From CAIVAT01 sp049317265 (GTDB lineage Bacteria > Bacteroidota > Bacteroidia > Bacteroidales > FEN-979), in assembly GCA_049317265.1 (NCBI GenBank), contig JBMOIP010000014.1, positions 1 through 64,000 of the forward strand: a stretch of DNA of 64,000 bases. The letters run 5' to 3'. Under the pieces are notes generated by a model that saw only the letters and a list, made by a program, of their open reading frames with translations, had not been told where the DNA came from and ran no database searches. Below are positions 14,866-24,249 of the stretch, one piece after another (the stretch's first letter is position 1; each line of letters starts with the position of its first letter). Both the position numbers and the translations under genes were made by a program.

Positions 14866-15906
14866 ATGAAAAAGTTAATCCTCCTGGTTGCGATTATTGT
14901 TTTTGCTATGGTCAGGGCTTTGGCCCAGGTTGGTATCAATGCTGATAACAGTACCCCCGATCCTTCGGCCGGGTTAGATGTGAAATTTAACAACAAAGGA
15001 TTCCTTCCGCCCCGTGTTGCGCTTACAGCCATTTATTCCGCGTTACCTGTCGCGGATCCTGCGGTTGGACTACTGGTTTATAATACCGTTACCGCAGGTA
15101 TTCCGCCAAATGATGTGATTTCCGGGTACTATTCCTGGAATGGAACAAAATGGATTCCACTTTTCCCTCCTCAAGGTTCAAACGTTGGAGATATGCAATA
15201 TTGGAATGGAGTTCAATGGATCAACGTGCCTGTTGGCTCGAACGGACAATTTCTTAAATTGGTAAATGGGGTACCTGCCTGGGGGGATTTAACCACCATA
15301 TGTGGGATGACGATGACAATTAACCATATCGAAGGAACGGTGTCTCCTGAAAATAAAACCGTTTCTTATGGTACGGTGAACGAAATCCCCGGTGAACCTG
15401 CCAAATGCTGGATCACCCGTAACCTGGGCGCAACCCAGCAAGCCACTTCCGCAACCGATGCCACAGAAGCTTCTGCCGGATGGTACTGGCAGTTTAACCG
15501 CAAACAGGGATATATGCATGATGGTGCAACGAGGACCCCAAACACTACCTGGGCAGATAACATTAATGAAGACCTTAACTGGCAGGTTTCCAATGATCCA
15601 TGTGCAATTGAGCTGGGCAGTGGCTGGCGTATTCCAACCTCTACGGAATGGACTAACATCGATGATGCAGAGAACTGGATCGATTTCAACGGCCCATGGA
15701 ATTCTCCGCTGAAAATACATGCAGCCGGATACCTCTACAGCAGCAACGGTTCCCTGACCGGCAGGGGTTCAAACGGTACATACTGGAGTAGTACCCAGGA
15801 CGATGCCAGTTATGGCTGGTACCTCGACTTCTATTATAGCGGTAGCAATATGAACAGCAACTACAAGGCTTTCGGTTTTTCCGTGCGCTGCGTCAGAGAT
15901 TATTAA
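14866..15906 (+). CDS. Secreted FISUMP-domain protein
   Basis: A 346-residue protein with a signal peptide (MKKLILLVAIIVFAMVRALAQ). The N-terminal part contains VGINADNSTPDPSAGLDV and LPPRVALTAI, the head region common in Bacteroidota fibre-like surface proteins. From about residue 145 there is a FISUMP-type domain (CWITRNLGAT, CAIELGSGWRIPTSTEW, YWSSTQDD, GFSVRCVRDY), related in fold to C-type-lectin/SUMF1-like modules. No T9SS sorting domain or lipobox is seen. It probably functions at the surface. It has the CRP-like promoter at 14786-14838. Confidence 0.85.
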   Translation: MKKLILLVAIIVFAMVRALAQVGINADNSTPDPSAGLDVKFNNKGFLPPRVALTAIYSALPVADPAVGLLVYNTVTAGIPPNDVISGYYSWNGTKWIPLFPPQGSNVGDMQYWNGVQWINVPVGSNGQFLKLVNGVPAWGDLTTICGMTMTINHIEGTVSPENKTVSYGTVNEIPGEPAKCWITRNLGATQQATSATDATEASAGWYWQFNRKQGYMHDGATRTPNTTWADNINEDLNWQVSNDPCAIELGSGWRIPTSTEWTNIDDAENWIDFNGPWNSPLKIHAAGYLYSSNGSLTGRGSNGTYWSSTQDDASYGWYLDFYYSGSNMNSNYKAFGFSVRCVRDY

Positions 15907-15976
15907 TGCCGGATCTTCACTAAAATAATTCACTATTTTTGTTGAAAATTAGTGGTGTTTCTGATATTCAGTTGTT

Positions 15977-16408
15977 ATGAAATGTAAAGTTGTTTCCTGC
16001 CTCAGTCTGCTGGTCGCCTTATCGTTGATTTGCGGATGTAAAAAAGAGAGTTCCACAAAGGATCCCTATTCCGGGTATTACACCTTTAACATCAGTTCAA
16101 CGGCATATCCTGACTCTGTAATCCGTTACGAGGGCTCTGTACAGTATGATAAAACCTCCAGGGTGTTGACGGTGAATTACATGGAGGAAATTTACAATCC
16201 CAGTTTTCCATATACCATTTATCCTGTGGTGTATGGTAATGGAATTCTGTCATATCCGGATTGGACACAACCCCCAACCGGCCTTTTTTTCAATGGAACT
16301 ATCGATGATAACGGATCTATCACCTTCAAAATAGGAGTGCGCATTATCCACCAGGGTCAAACCATAGAATCTTCAAGGACTGTAACAGGTATGAGGGTTT
16401 TACAGTAA
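15977..16408 (+). CDS. Small lipoprotein of unknown function
   Basis: A 143-residue protein with a lipoprotein signal ending SLICGC (lipid-modified Cys21), followed by KKESSTKDPYSGYYTF and a beta-rich body with strands that fit a small barrel-like lipoprotein fold. A TATTTTTG -7-like element lies at 15934-15941. The 70-bp gap to the FISUMP gene allows co-transcription. I do not recognise a named family. Confidence 0.75.
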   Translation: MKCKVVSCLSLLVALSLICGCKKESSTKDPYSGYYTFNISSTAYPDSVIRYEGSVQYDKTSRVLTVNYMEEIYNPSFPYTIYPVVYGNGILSYPDWTQPPTGLFFNGTIDDNGSITFKIGVRIIHQGQTIESSRTVTGMRVLQ

Positions 16409-16594
16409 TGTCCTGTTTTCCTTAGACGGTTTCAGGTAATTCCCTTTTATATCAATGGCAATTTAGGTCGGCGGCGCCAATATCCCTGGTGAAAATACCG
16501 GAATCCCGTAATGAAATTTAATGGAATCTCCCTATTGTGAAGCCATTCACATTAGATTACCTTTATCCCTGATCATCAGCAATTAACAAATCAG

Positions 16595-16687
16595 GCCTCT
16601 AAGGCACAAGGGCACTAAGATGCACATCTGAATTTGTATGATGAACACTTCTTTGTGACCCCTCGTGCCTTTGCGTCTTTGTGGCAG
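16595..16687. repeat. Imperfect palindrome of CCACAAAGACGCAAAG type
   Basis: The left arm (about 16595-16626: GCCTCTAAGGCACAAGGGCA and following) and right arm (about 16651-16687: CTTTGTGACCCCTCGTGCC and following) are imperfect inverses around a roughly 25-nt centre. The complement of the right arm contains CCACAAAGACGCAAAG, a 16-mer also present in the palindrome at 44947-45028. Nothing else is seen in the 317-bp gap 16409-16725. Confidence 0.7.
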
Positions 16688-16725
16688 AAATAGAAAATGC
16701 CGTGACTAACTTAAAACCCCGCTCT

Positions 16726-17184
16726 ATGAAAAAGATCTCCGTTGTACTCTGCTTTCTATTCACAGTTTCAATAAGAATGGCAGTCGCCCAAACCGCCCAG
16801 GTTCCGCTCCCCGGAATTACTCATGAAACTGAAACCGGTTATGTTTATTTAGTAAAACCCCTTTTGCCGGAAGCCGTTCCGGCAGAAACGGCCATCCGGT
16901 CCGGGGACAATGGGATGCTTACGATCACTTCCAGTCCCAACCCGTTCACGAGCCATACCCTGATTTCGTGCAACCTTCCTGAAAAGGGAAAAATGACGTT
17001 GGGAATTACCAACATGTTTGGCGAAGTTGTTAAAACCTTTGATGAAAATATCATGCAGGCCGGGACACAGGTAACCGATATAACGGCCGAAAATCTGCAG
17101 CCTGGAATCTACACCGCATTGTTGGTATTCAGAACCAGTGACCAAGTCTTGATGAAGGTGTTGAGAATCGTGTATACCCGCTAA
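16726..17184 (+). CDS. Short secreted protein, mostly a T9SS sorting domain
   Basis: The start is taken at ATG 16726 (MKKISVVLCFLFTVSIRMAVAQ, a signal peptide), giving 152 residues. A GTG at 16681 in the same frame would begin inside the palindrome. After about 45 residues the rest (TITSSPNPFTSHTLISCNLP...GITNMFGEVVKTF...LQPGIYTALLVF...LRIVYTR) is a type A T9SS sorting domain. A protein that is little more than signal peptide plus sorting domain could be a shortened remnant or a small exported factor. Confidence 0.75.
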   Translation: MKKISVVLCFLFTVSIRMAVAQTAQVPLPGITHETETGYVYLVKPLLPEAVPAETAIRSGDNGMLTITSSPNPFTSHTLISCNLPEKGKMTLGITNMFGEVVKTFDENIMQAGTQVTDITAENLQPGIYTALLVFRTSDQVLMKVLRIVYTR

Positions 17185-17204
17185 TTCGCTGCCAGCTTAC
17201 CGGT

Positions 17205-19148
17205 TTAATTCCTGCTTCTCTGGTATCTCACTGCATTGTCCAGCGCATCAAGGATCTCACGGGTAAAGCCCGGGGGGGGCAACAGTGGCAGATCATCTGG
17301 TAAAGTTTGACCATTGGGGGGCAGCGCGGCGATGATCCTGTCGCAGGTATTCCTGACATGCTCCTCCTGAACGACATCAAAAGCCTCAAAACTTTTTCCA
17401 AACCGGTCGTTGTAATCCATCATGGCCTGCACAACCGTATTGTAAAGAACCTCCTTATGTGCAACTTTATGGCGAACATGGCGGTAGGCTTCGTTGAAGA
17501 TGGCTGCGGAGTGTTCGCGGATCTTTTCGGAAACAGGAATGGGATTGTCGTCGATGATCAGCTTATGGCCGTTTTCGCGCTCCCAGGCGGCATGTTCGCG
17601 TGCAATCCTGGCATCATACATCGACCGGTTATAGTCAACCAGGTAACAGGTATAGATGTAGATGATCTTGGGCAGCAGGTACATCCCTTTTTTCTGGGTG
17701 GCTCTTAGAATGGTGAAAAAAGCTTTCTTGTGTGCCTTTCCGGCATCGAACATGAAAAATGTAAACACTCTCCAGAGCATTTTCCTCAGGGTCCATAAAA
17801 CGCTCAAACCCGGCTCCTTGATATTTGGCTTATATTTTACCTGGTTGATAAAGGTAATCGCACGCCGGGTGAATTTTTCCGGATCATAAATATTCTTCCA
17901 GTAGTCGGCAAGTCCCTCATAGAGCGCCACCCGGGTCATCTGTTTCGGGATGATGTTCGAGACGATGTCGAGTTTATCGGCAATCTCTGGATTGTCGGTG
18001 TGGATGATGCGTCCTGCACGCTTCAGTTCATACCACATTTTAGTGCCCGGAGGCGCAGCCAGCGGATGGCATAAATGATGGACGATATTGGCATCTGCAA
18101 TGAATGCGGCGGTCTTTTCAAAAACTGTTTCATCGTCCGAGTCGGCGCCGATGATCATATGGGCGAGCACGACAATGCCGTAGGACTGGATCTTCTGAAC
18201 GGCTTCGCGGATGGGAAACCGGAGGTTTTGTTGTTTGTTGTAGTCCTTCAGCGACGCCTCATTCACTGATTCGATGCCGATCATCACCGCCTGGAAGTTG
18301 CAATCGGCCAGAAGGGTGAGCAACTCTTCATCGTTGGCAATGGTGATGTCGATCTGGGTGATGAATTCAATCGGTGTTTTAAAGGAGTTGTTGAGCGGAA
18401 TGAGCTGTTTCAGCAACTCTTTGGTGTATTTTTTATCCCCGGCAAAGTTGTCATCGGCAATGAAGACCATCTTGACCTTAAGGGCGCTGAGCCGCCGAAC
18501 CTCTTCCAGTACTTGTTCAATGGATTTGCTTCTCAGCTTTCTGCCAAAGGTATAGATGACGTCACAGAAGCTGCAGTCGAAGGGACATCCGCGGGTGGTT
18601 TGCAGGAGCACTGCAGTGTAGGATGAGAGGTCAGATGCCAGCAATTCCCAGCGCGGAGCAGGGGTCTTGACCATATCAGGTTTTGTGATGTTCCTGTAAA
18701 TTCGTTGATGGGTGCCTTTTTTGAAATCTTCAAGGAACGTTGGCCAGGTCTCTTCCGCTTCCCCGTGGAAAATGACATCGATACCGGTCATCTCCTGGTG
18801 TATGAAGTGCTCAACCCCGATTCCGCCAAGAATGACCAGCGAGGATGGGCTTACTTTCTTTGCGTGGCGGGCAACCACGAGCGATCTCTTCTGCTGGTTC
18901 GATGTTACCGAGATCCCAATGATATCGTAAGATTCAGAAGAACTGCCTGATTCAGTCAACCGGTTTTCCACAGCTCCGTTCACAAACTCATCGTGCAGAT
19001 CAACCTCGTGTTCAGGAGGAGTGAGTGCAGCTACCGCAGCGATAGCATGAGGTGCAAAAAGTGTTTTGGCAAATAGATAGGGGATACCCTGGGTAATCTG
19101 GCTGTCAATATCGTCAGTACTTCCGGGGCTGATCAAAAGTATCTTCAT
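17205..19148 (-). CDS. B12-binding radical SAM protein
   Basis: This 647-residue protein has an N-terminal cobalamin-binding-like Rossmann domain (about 1-160, with LVILGGIGVEHF and DVIFHGEAEETW) and a radical SAM core with the cluster motif C188-P-F-D-C192-S-F-C195. The long C-terminal part (from about 430) resembles the DUF4070-type tail of hopanoid/lipid-modifying members. Such enzymes do radical methylation, ring or bond rearrangements; the substrate cannot be told. It starts with MKILLISPGS and is not in an obvious operon. Confidence 0.88.
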   Translation of the reverse strand: MKILLISPGSTDDIDSQITQGIPYLFAKTLFAPHAIAAVAALTPPEHEVDLHDEFVNGAVENRLTESGSSSESYDIIGISVTSNQQKRSLVVARHAKKVSPSSLVILGGIGVEHFIHQEMTGIDVIFHGEAEETWPTFLEDFKKGTHQRIYRNITKPDMVKTPAPRWELLASDLSSYTAVLLQTTRGCPFDCSFCDVIYTFGRKLRSKSIEQVLEEVRRLSALKVKMVFIADDNFAGDKKYTKELLKQLIPLNNSFKTPIEFITQIDITIANDEELLTLLADCNFQAVMIGIESVNEASLKDYNKQQNLRFPIREAVQKIQSYGIVVLAHMIIGADSDDETVFEKTAAFIADANIVHHLCHPLAAPPGTKMWYELKRAGRIIHTDNPEIADKLDIVSNIIPKQMTRVALYEGLADYWKNIYDPEKFTRRAITFINQVKYKPNIKEPGLSVLWTLRKMLWRVFTFFMFDAGKAHKKAFFTILRATQKKGMYLLPKIIYIYTCYLVDYNRSMYDARIAREHAAWERENGHKLIIDDNPIPVSEKIREHSAAIFNEAYRHVRHKVAHKEVLYNTVVQAMMDYNDRFGKSFEAFDVVQEEHVRNTCDRIIAALPPNGQTLPDDLPLLPPPGFTREILDALDNAVRYQRSRN

Positions 19149-19334
19149 AGACTGCTGGATGATAGGGCAATTCCGGTTAATTTGGATGATGGATACAATG
19201 CAAATCTTGCAGAGGCAAAGATATAATTTACAATTAAAAAAAACAGCAAGTATTGGAATCTGGCTGAGAAATTATTTGGTGAAGTTTATAAAGCAATGAC
19301 AGGCAGATAAAGTGAGTCATTGCAACGCGTATTG

Positions 19335-20870
19335 TTAATCTGCTTCCCAATGCCCGATCTTTTTATATAATTGAATGGTTAAGTTCTTATAGGCGGCAAT
19401 CATATCCTGGGCTGCATCATAATCCATGGATAAAATCCTGATGGAGTCTCCAAACTCCTGGATGGTCTCTCCGTCGGGAGTCATGATCAGTATTTTTCCA
19501 TCCATGGAACCTGCAACCACGTTCCCGTTCATATTGAGCAATGTTGCGACGATCCCGGTACCCCTGTCAATAGACTTCAGCAATTGGCCCGAATTTTTAT
19601 CCCAAATTTTCACAGTATGGTCTTCATAGCTGCCACTGAATATTTTCGACTCATCCGGGCTGAAGCAAACTGAACCAACATGACCGGTATGACCCGTATA
19701 GGTTCTGATGAGCTCACCGGTGGAAGAATTCCAAAGCTTCACGAGGTTGTCATTCCCACCGGTAAGTAATTGTGATTCATCCAGGGTATAAACAACCGAC
19801 CTGCAAAAATAGGTTCCTGTATTGAATTTTTTAACAAGTGTTCCGTCTGATACATTATAAATACAAATTGGTTCACCACCCACCACAACACGTTCATCCG
19901 ATTTGTTCATGCATAATGCGAAAGGTTCGCCTTTGGGAAGAATGGTTCTTGTTTGAGTCAACGTTTGCAGGTTCCAGATGTTGACATGGCCGGGCGAACC
20001 GTCGTGCGTACTGCCGGTGATAAAGAAATTCCCGTTATGCCCCATGGCGAGTCCAAGGGTGCCTCCATTCTGTGGTAAATAGGTTTTTGAGCCATCTGTA
20101 AGGTCAACCAGTGCGAAGTTGTCATTCCAGTAGTTTGTCACCATTGCTTTCCTGCCATCAGGCGTGAAAGCAATTTTACCATCAGGGCTCTCATCAATAG
20201 GGAAGTTTTTATAGGGCATGTATTTTGACAACACAAACTGAACGGAGGCCGGAGCCGAGAGGAACTTCTCGCGCAGGGAGTAGACCTCCACCCGGTAGGA
20301 ATATTTTTTTGCTGTATCCAGTGAGTTGTCTGTAAATGAGGATGTATTTTTCGGCAAATCACCGATCAGGACTGAATCGCTGCTTCCCTCTTTTCTGAAT
20401 ACATGATAGCCAAGTTCTTCATTGGAATTGTCGGTCCAGGATAGTCGTAATGAACTTTTAGAAAGAAATTCCACACTCAGCACAGGTTTTGTAAGCTTAC
20501 TGATAATCAGCGTGATGATGTTCGAATTATAGACATTCCCGTCTTTCGCAATCATTCTTAGGAAGTAGTGATGGATAGTGCCTTTCTCATAAGTATTGGC
20601 ATAGAAATAAATTTTCCCTGGAACCGAGTCAATTCCTTGTGAGACATTAAAATCGACCATGCACTCGGTCCTGATGATATTCAGCTTTTTATTAAGGTAG
20701 TAGAGAATCGGCACGGTATCATGAACCATGGAGCTGTCGGCAGGGGAGGTGATCAGTACTGTCGAGTCCCTGGGCGTTTGGTAATAGTTGTACACATTGG
20801 TATACTCTTTTTTACAACTAAAGAAGAAGGTGCTGCACAAAAGGGTGAGAAAAATCAGTCTTGGTTTCAT
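19335..20870 (-). CDS. WD40-repeat lipoprotein with a fibronectin-III-like domain
   Basis: The start is taken at ATG 20868-20870, which gives a proper lipoprotein signal (MKPRLIFLTLLCSTFFFSC); the longer ORF adds 12 residues before it. After the lipobox Cys come a beta-rich region, an Fn3-like domain (about 140-215: LSWTDNSNEELGYHVFRKE...YSYRVEVYSL) and a WD40 propeller (about 225-511: LLTGGNDNLVKLWNSSTGELIRTYTGHTGHVGSVCFSPDESKIFSGSYEDHTVKIWD). It is probably surface or periplasmic. It lies 60 bp downstream of the TPR lipoprotein gene and is probably co-transcribed with it. Confidence 0.88.
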   Translation of the reverse strand: MKPRLIFLTLLCSTFFFSCKKEYTNVYNYYQTPRDSTVLITSPADSSMVHDTVPILYYLNKKLNIIRTECMVDFNVSQGIDSVPGKIYFYANTYEKGTIHHYFLRMIAKDGNVYNSNIITLIISKLTKPVLSVEFLSKSSLRLSWTDNSNEELGYHVFRKEGSSDSVLIGDLPKNTSSFTDNSLDTAKKYSYRVEVYSLREKFLSAPASVQFVLSKYMPYKNFPIDESPDGKIAFTPDGRKAMVTNYWNDNFALVDLTDGSKTYLPQNGGTLGLAMGHNGNFFITGSTHDGSPGHVNIWNLQTLTQTRTILPKGEPFALCMNKSDERVVVGGEPICIYNVSDGTLVKKFNTGTYFCRSVVYTLDESQLLTGGNDNLVKLWNSSTGELIRTYTGHTGHVGSVCFSPDESKIFSGSYEDHTVKIWDKNSGQLLKSIDRGTGIVATLLNMNGNVVAGSMDGKILIMTPDGETIQEFGDSIRILSMDYDAAQDMIAAYKNLTIQLYKKIGHWEAD

Positions 20871-20930
20871 GATACTGGAAGTTGGATGTGGTTTGTACTT
20901 TCTCAACGACTGGTTAACACTGTTTATGCG

Positions 20931-22022
20931 TTACTTGATCGATTTGACCTGGAACGTGGTTATTTCCCTGAATTTATCTTTTGCCCGGCCAGCCCTGGTT
21001 TTGTAATCCTTTGCAGATTTTTCATTCCCTTTCTTCATCAGAATATCTCCATAAGTATCGTATATTGTTGATTGCCAGTCAACATTGTTAGTTTTTTCTG
21101 CAACAGGAAGTGCATGTTCAGTAATGCATTGTTCTGCTCGTATCAGATCACCTTTTGCGAGGTAACAGTAAGCCAGGTTGTTGTATGCCCCCATAATGAT
21201 TTCCGGTGCAAATTGAGGAGTAACCTTGCTGATAGCCTGATCAAAGTAAAAAATGGCTGAATCGGGGTTTGGACTACGATAGCCTATGTTAATCAGGCTA
21301 AATGCCACGGTTTCCCCACCATCGCCACCCTTTTCAAGGTATGCAATGGCGCGTCGCTGCTGTGCCACCGATTTCACAGGGTCGGCCTCAAACCTGGCCT
21401 GGTTTCCCAATGCCGACCCCATTTGAAGGTAGAGAGATGACCTGACGGCCACGGAAAATGCTGAATCAAACATGGTTTTTGCTTTTTTCACTTCCCCGGT
21501 GTTAAAATAAAAAGTTCCAAGGGCATTTAGCGAGTTTGATTTTGTGATCGGGTCGTTTACCAAAACCGAGCACCTGAGCGCGGAATCGAGAAGAAGGATG
21601 TGCTCCTGGTAATCACCTGCCGAACGTTTTAACATCGCGAGATTATACAGCACCTTTCCTTTAATCTCGGCAAGATTAAAACTGTCAACGACCAACAAGG
21701 CTTTGTTGTAAAAATAGAGGGCAGAATCGGGATTTACTGCAACCCTCGCATTGCCGGAAATATTATCTGCCTTCGCCCTGGCAGCAGGGGTGTTGATCTT
21801 AAAAGCGAGTTTTTCGCCCAGCCTTGCCAATTCCATGGAAGTATCGGCATTTTTTACCCTGTATTGTAATACAAGGGAATCGAGCTTTTGCAGGGAGTCC
21901 ATCAGGATCTCCTGGTTTGATTTCAGTACTCCGGAAACGTTTTTATCGCCGTTCATTTGACATCCAGCGAAGGGCATGGATAAGATCAGGAGGAGCAGGT
22001 GACTTCTTCTAATTTGCATCAT
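20931..22022 (-). CDS. TPR-repeat lipoprotein
   Basis: A 363-residue protein with lipoprotein signal MMQIRRSHLLLLILSMPFAGC (lipid Cys21) and five to six degenerate tetratricopeptide helices (for example SNSLNALGTFYFNTGEVKKA; GAYNNLAYCYLAKGDLIRAEQ; STIYDTYGDILMKKGNEKSA). This layout resembles the periplasmic TPR part of some Bacteroidota LuxR/HTH sensors, but here no transmembrane helix or output domain follows. It is followed by the WD40 lipoprotein gene. Confidence 0.85.
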   Translation of the reverse strand: MMQIRRSHLLLLILSMPFAGCQMNGDKNVSGVLKSNQEILMDSLQKLDSLVLQYRVKNADTSMELARLGEKLAFKINTPAARAKADNISGNARVAVNPDSALYFYNKALLVVDSFNLAEIKGKVLYNLAMLKRSAGDYQEHILLLDSALRCSVLVNDPITKSNSLNALGTFYFNTGEVKKAKTMFDSAFSVAVRSSLYLQMGSALGNQARFEADPVKSVAQQRRAIAYLEKGGDGGETVAFSLINIGYRSPNPDSAIFYFDQAISKVTPQFAPEIIMGAYNNLAYCYLAKGDLIRAEQCITEHALPVAEKTNNVDWQSTIYDTYGDILMKKGNEKSAKDYKTRAGRAKDKFREITTFQVKSIK

Positions 22023-22076
22023 TGTAAGGATTTTTATGTTGTAAATTTAATCCGAAGCCACGATGAATGAATGTCC

Positions 22077-23345
22077 TCAGTCTTTTATACACCGCACGGA
22101 ATTACCGATTTTCGGCTCGAAAACATCGTCTGTTACTGCCGCCGAGTAATAGGTTAGTCCCGCAGTACTCGCTTCATAATAGGATATATAGTCGGAACTC
22201 CAGAAGTTACCATAATTTTTGGAGTACGTGAATCCTACACCTGAACAATTCCCTCCGGGGTACCCGGTAAATCCGCTTGAATTCGATGCCCCGGTGTTTG
22301 GGGATCTCCAGTAGTCAGTCCCGGTGGATTTCATTTTCCCGCCGGCGACGGCTTTACCCCCAAGATACTCATACAGGATATTCCATTCGGAAATGGTGGG
22401 AACATGCCAGCCTGCAGGTGCCAGCTTCCGCGAATCGTTCACGGCATACCAGTTATAAAGCTTGCCAAATAGCTGGTTGTTGGAGGGATCGTTGTTGAAG
22501 TAGCAATAGGCCCCGGTAGAGAGGGTGCCCCAGGTGGCAGAATTGTTCACCAGGGGAATTGCCGCTCCGTTGCGGTAATGGGTGGTTTTAAGGTTTTCGC
22601 GCAACCATACCTGGGTGCCGATGGTTACCATGTGATAGGTGTTCCCGTCGATATCGGTCACCAGTTCTTCAGGTTTTGTGGAGAAGGAGAGTGCATCGCC
22701 ATAGTCGGTGCCTGAAATGCCGGTTGCATACATCCTTACGGTATAGGTTGTATTGTAGCTGAGGCCTGTCATTTCACTGATAAATGTGCCACTGCCCGAA
22801 CCGTTGGACGTCTTGGTGTCGGCGATGGTTGGAATATGCCCCGCGCTCCAGCACACACCTCGTTCGATAATCGCGTTGCTTTGTGCTGCGGTAATGGTGC
22901 CACCACAGGTTGCCGCAGTCGGGGTTATGTTGGTTACCGGAGCAGTAGCGAGCAGCCATGTTGTGAACGACATGGTGCTGCCATAGGCGGTTCCCTTGCC
23001 GTTTGTGGCATACGCCCGCGCATAATAGGTCGTTTTGGGTGATAGCCCGGTGATGGTGCTGGTAAAGGTACCTGCCCCGGCCCCGTCAGTTGAATGGCTG
23101 TTGCCGACAGACGGGGTTTGCCCGGTACTCCAGCATACACCCCGTGCGGTAATGGTCGACCCGCCATCTGTGGCGATTACTCCACCACACATGGCTGAGG
23201 ATTGAGTAACTCCGCTGATCCCTGATGTCTCAATGACGATGCCGGTGTCGGCTGGCTCATCCTGTTTTTTACAGCTGTTGTTACCGGCAAGTAAAATTAC
23301 CAGCACCATGATCAGTGCACCGGTTAGATATACTGAATTTCTCAT
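22077..23345 (-). CDS. FISUMP-domain lipoprotein with two Fn3-like repeats
   Basis: The start is taken at ATG 23343-23345, giving lipoprotein signal MRNSVYLTGALIMVLVILLA followed by GNNSC. A longer frame from 23384 overlaps the promoter element at 23370-23377. After the lipobox there are two repeats of about 90 residues (VIETSGISGVTQSSAMCGG...RGVCWSTGQTPSV...YYARAYATNGKGTAYG). A FISUMP domain follows (VTDIDGNTYHMVTIGTQVWL, FGKLYNWYAVND, LAPAGWHVPTISEW, NSVRCIKD). This is a typical surface lipoprotein; its function is unknown. Confidence 0.87.
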   Translation of the reverse strand: MRNSVYLTGALIMVLVILLAGNNSCKKQDEPADTGIVIETSGISGVTQSSAMCGGVIATDGGSTITARGVCWSTGQTPSVGNSHSTDGAGAGTFTSTITGLSPKTTYYARAYATNGKGTAYGSTMSFTTWLLATAPVTNITPTAATCGGTITAAQSNAIIERGVCWSAGHIPTIADTKTSNGSGSGTFISEMTGLSYNTTYTVRMYATGISGTDYGDALSFSTKPEELVTDIDGNTYHMVTIGTQVWLRENLKTTHYRNGAAIPLVNNSATWGTLSTGAYCYFNNDPSNNQLFGKLYNWYAVNDSRKLAPAGWHVPTISEWNILYEYLGGKAVAGGKMKSTGTDYWRSPNTGASNSSGFTGYPGGNCSGVGFTYSKNYGNFWSSDYISYYEASTAGLTYYSAAVTDDVFEPKIGNSVRCIKD

Positions 23346-23369
23346 GTCCAAAGTTGTTGTATTCATACA

Positions 23370-23377
23370 CAAAAATA
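23370..23377 (-). promoter_or_regulatory. -7 element of the FISUMP lipoprotein gene
   Basis: On the minus strand this reads TATTTTTG, a match to TAnnTTTG, 25 bp before the chosen start codon. It supports the shorter gene start at 23345. Confidence 0.4.
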
Positions 23378-23424
23378 GGAACAATAACTAAAAAACCGTC
23401 AATCGCTGTAACGATTACAGGCAA

Positions 23425-24231
23425 TTAAAAATGATTCTTAAAAAACACCAACTGGTATTCAATGGCATTTTCCCAATACTCCCAGCTGTGGCTTCCCGGG
23501 CGTTCAATATAATCGTGCGGGATTTTCAGTTCCAGCATTTTTTGATGCAGTTGTTGGTTCACATGATAAAAAAAATCATCAGTACCACAATCGATCATCA
23601 TTGAAACAGGGAGCAGTTGCTTCTTTTCTACCATCGTGATTACGCTCATGTTTTGCCAGTTTTCCTTGTTTGTTATGGCATTGCCGATCCGTTTTGAAAT
23701 ATCCCAGCCATTTGGGAAAGGTCTCAGGTCGACGCCGCCGCTCATGGAACCTGCAGCGCCGAAGATTTCGGGATGTCGCAGAGCCAGGTACAAGGCCCCG
23801 TGTCCGCCCATGCTAAGGCCTGTTATTGCGCGGTGTTGCCGGTCGGGAATCGTCCTGTAATGTTCGTCAATATACTTCACAACTTCCTTCGAGATATGAG
23901 TGTCGTAACGGTAATCCGAATCGATGGGGCTGTCAAAATACCAGCTGCTGATGCCACCATCGGGACAAACGATCATGATCTTCATCTGGTCGGCATATTC
24001 TTTAATGGCAGGAACTCTCCTGACCCATTGGCTGTAGATGTCGCCATAACCATGCAGCAGATATACCACCGGAAAACGCTTCTGCATGTCCTGGTACGTG
24101 GCTGGTTTGATGACCACACATTTGATGTTTTTATGCATGGCCGGGCTGTATATTGTGGCAGTGTCAACCGAGGCCGCAATGGTAAAACCGGAAATTAAAA
24201 CAGCAACAATTACAATGAGCGATGTTTTCAT
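23425..24231 (-). CDS. Secreted esterase of the Fes/feruloyl esterase-like family
   Basis: A 268-residue alpha/beta hydrolase with signal peptide (MKTSLIVIVAVLISGFTIAAS). The oxyanion and strand motif FPVVYLLHGYGD is near 53-64, the nucleophile is Ser140 in GLSMGGHGAL, the acid is in DCGTDDFF (about 215) and the histidine in PGSHSWEYWE near 250. The substrate is unknown; relatives cleave feruloyl, acetyl or siderophore esters. It lies 18 bp downstream of the CPBP protease gene and is probably in one operon with it and the SUMF1-like gene. Confidence 0.87.
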   Translation of the reverse strand: MKTSLIVIVAVLISGFTIAASVDTATIYSPAMHKNIKCVVIKPATYQDMQKRFPVVYLLHGYGDIYSQWVRRVPAIKEYADQMKIMIVCPDGGISSWYFDSPIDSDYRYDTHISKEVVKYIDEHYRTIPDRQHRAITGLSMGGHGALYLALRHPEIFGAAGSMSGGVDLRPFPNGWDISKRIGNAITNKENWQNMSVITMVEKKQLLPVSMMIDCGTDDFFYHVNQQLHQKMLELKIPHDYIERPGSHSWEYWENAIEYQLVFFKNHF

Positions 24232-24249
24232 CTATTCCTTGAGAGTTGG

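Noticed and set aside
11635..17184. Search for CRISPR arrays or Cas genes
   Set aside because: The repeats found in the window are inverted palindromes or protein-coding repeats; there is no regularly spaced direct-repeat array and no Cas-like protein.
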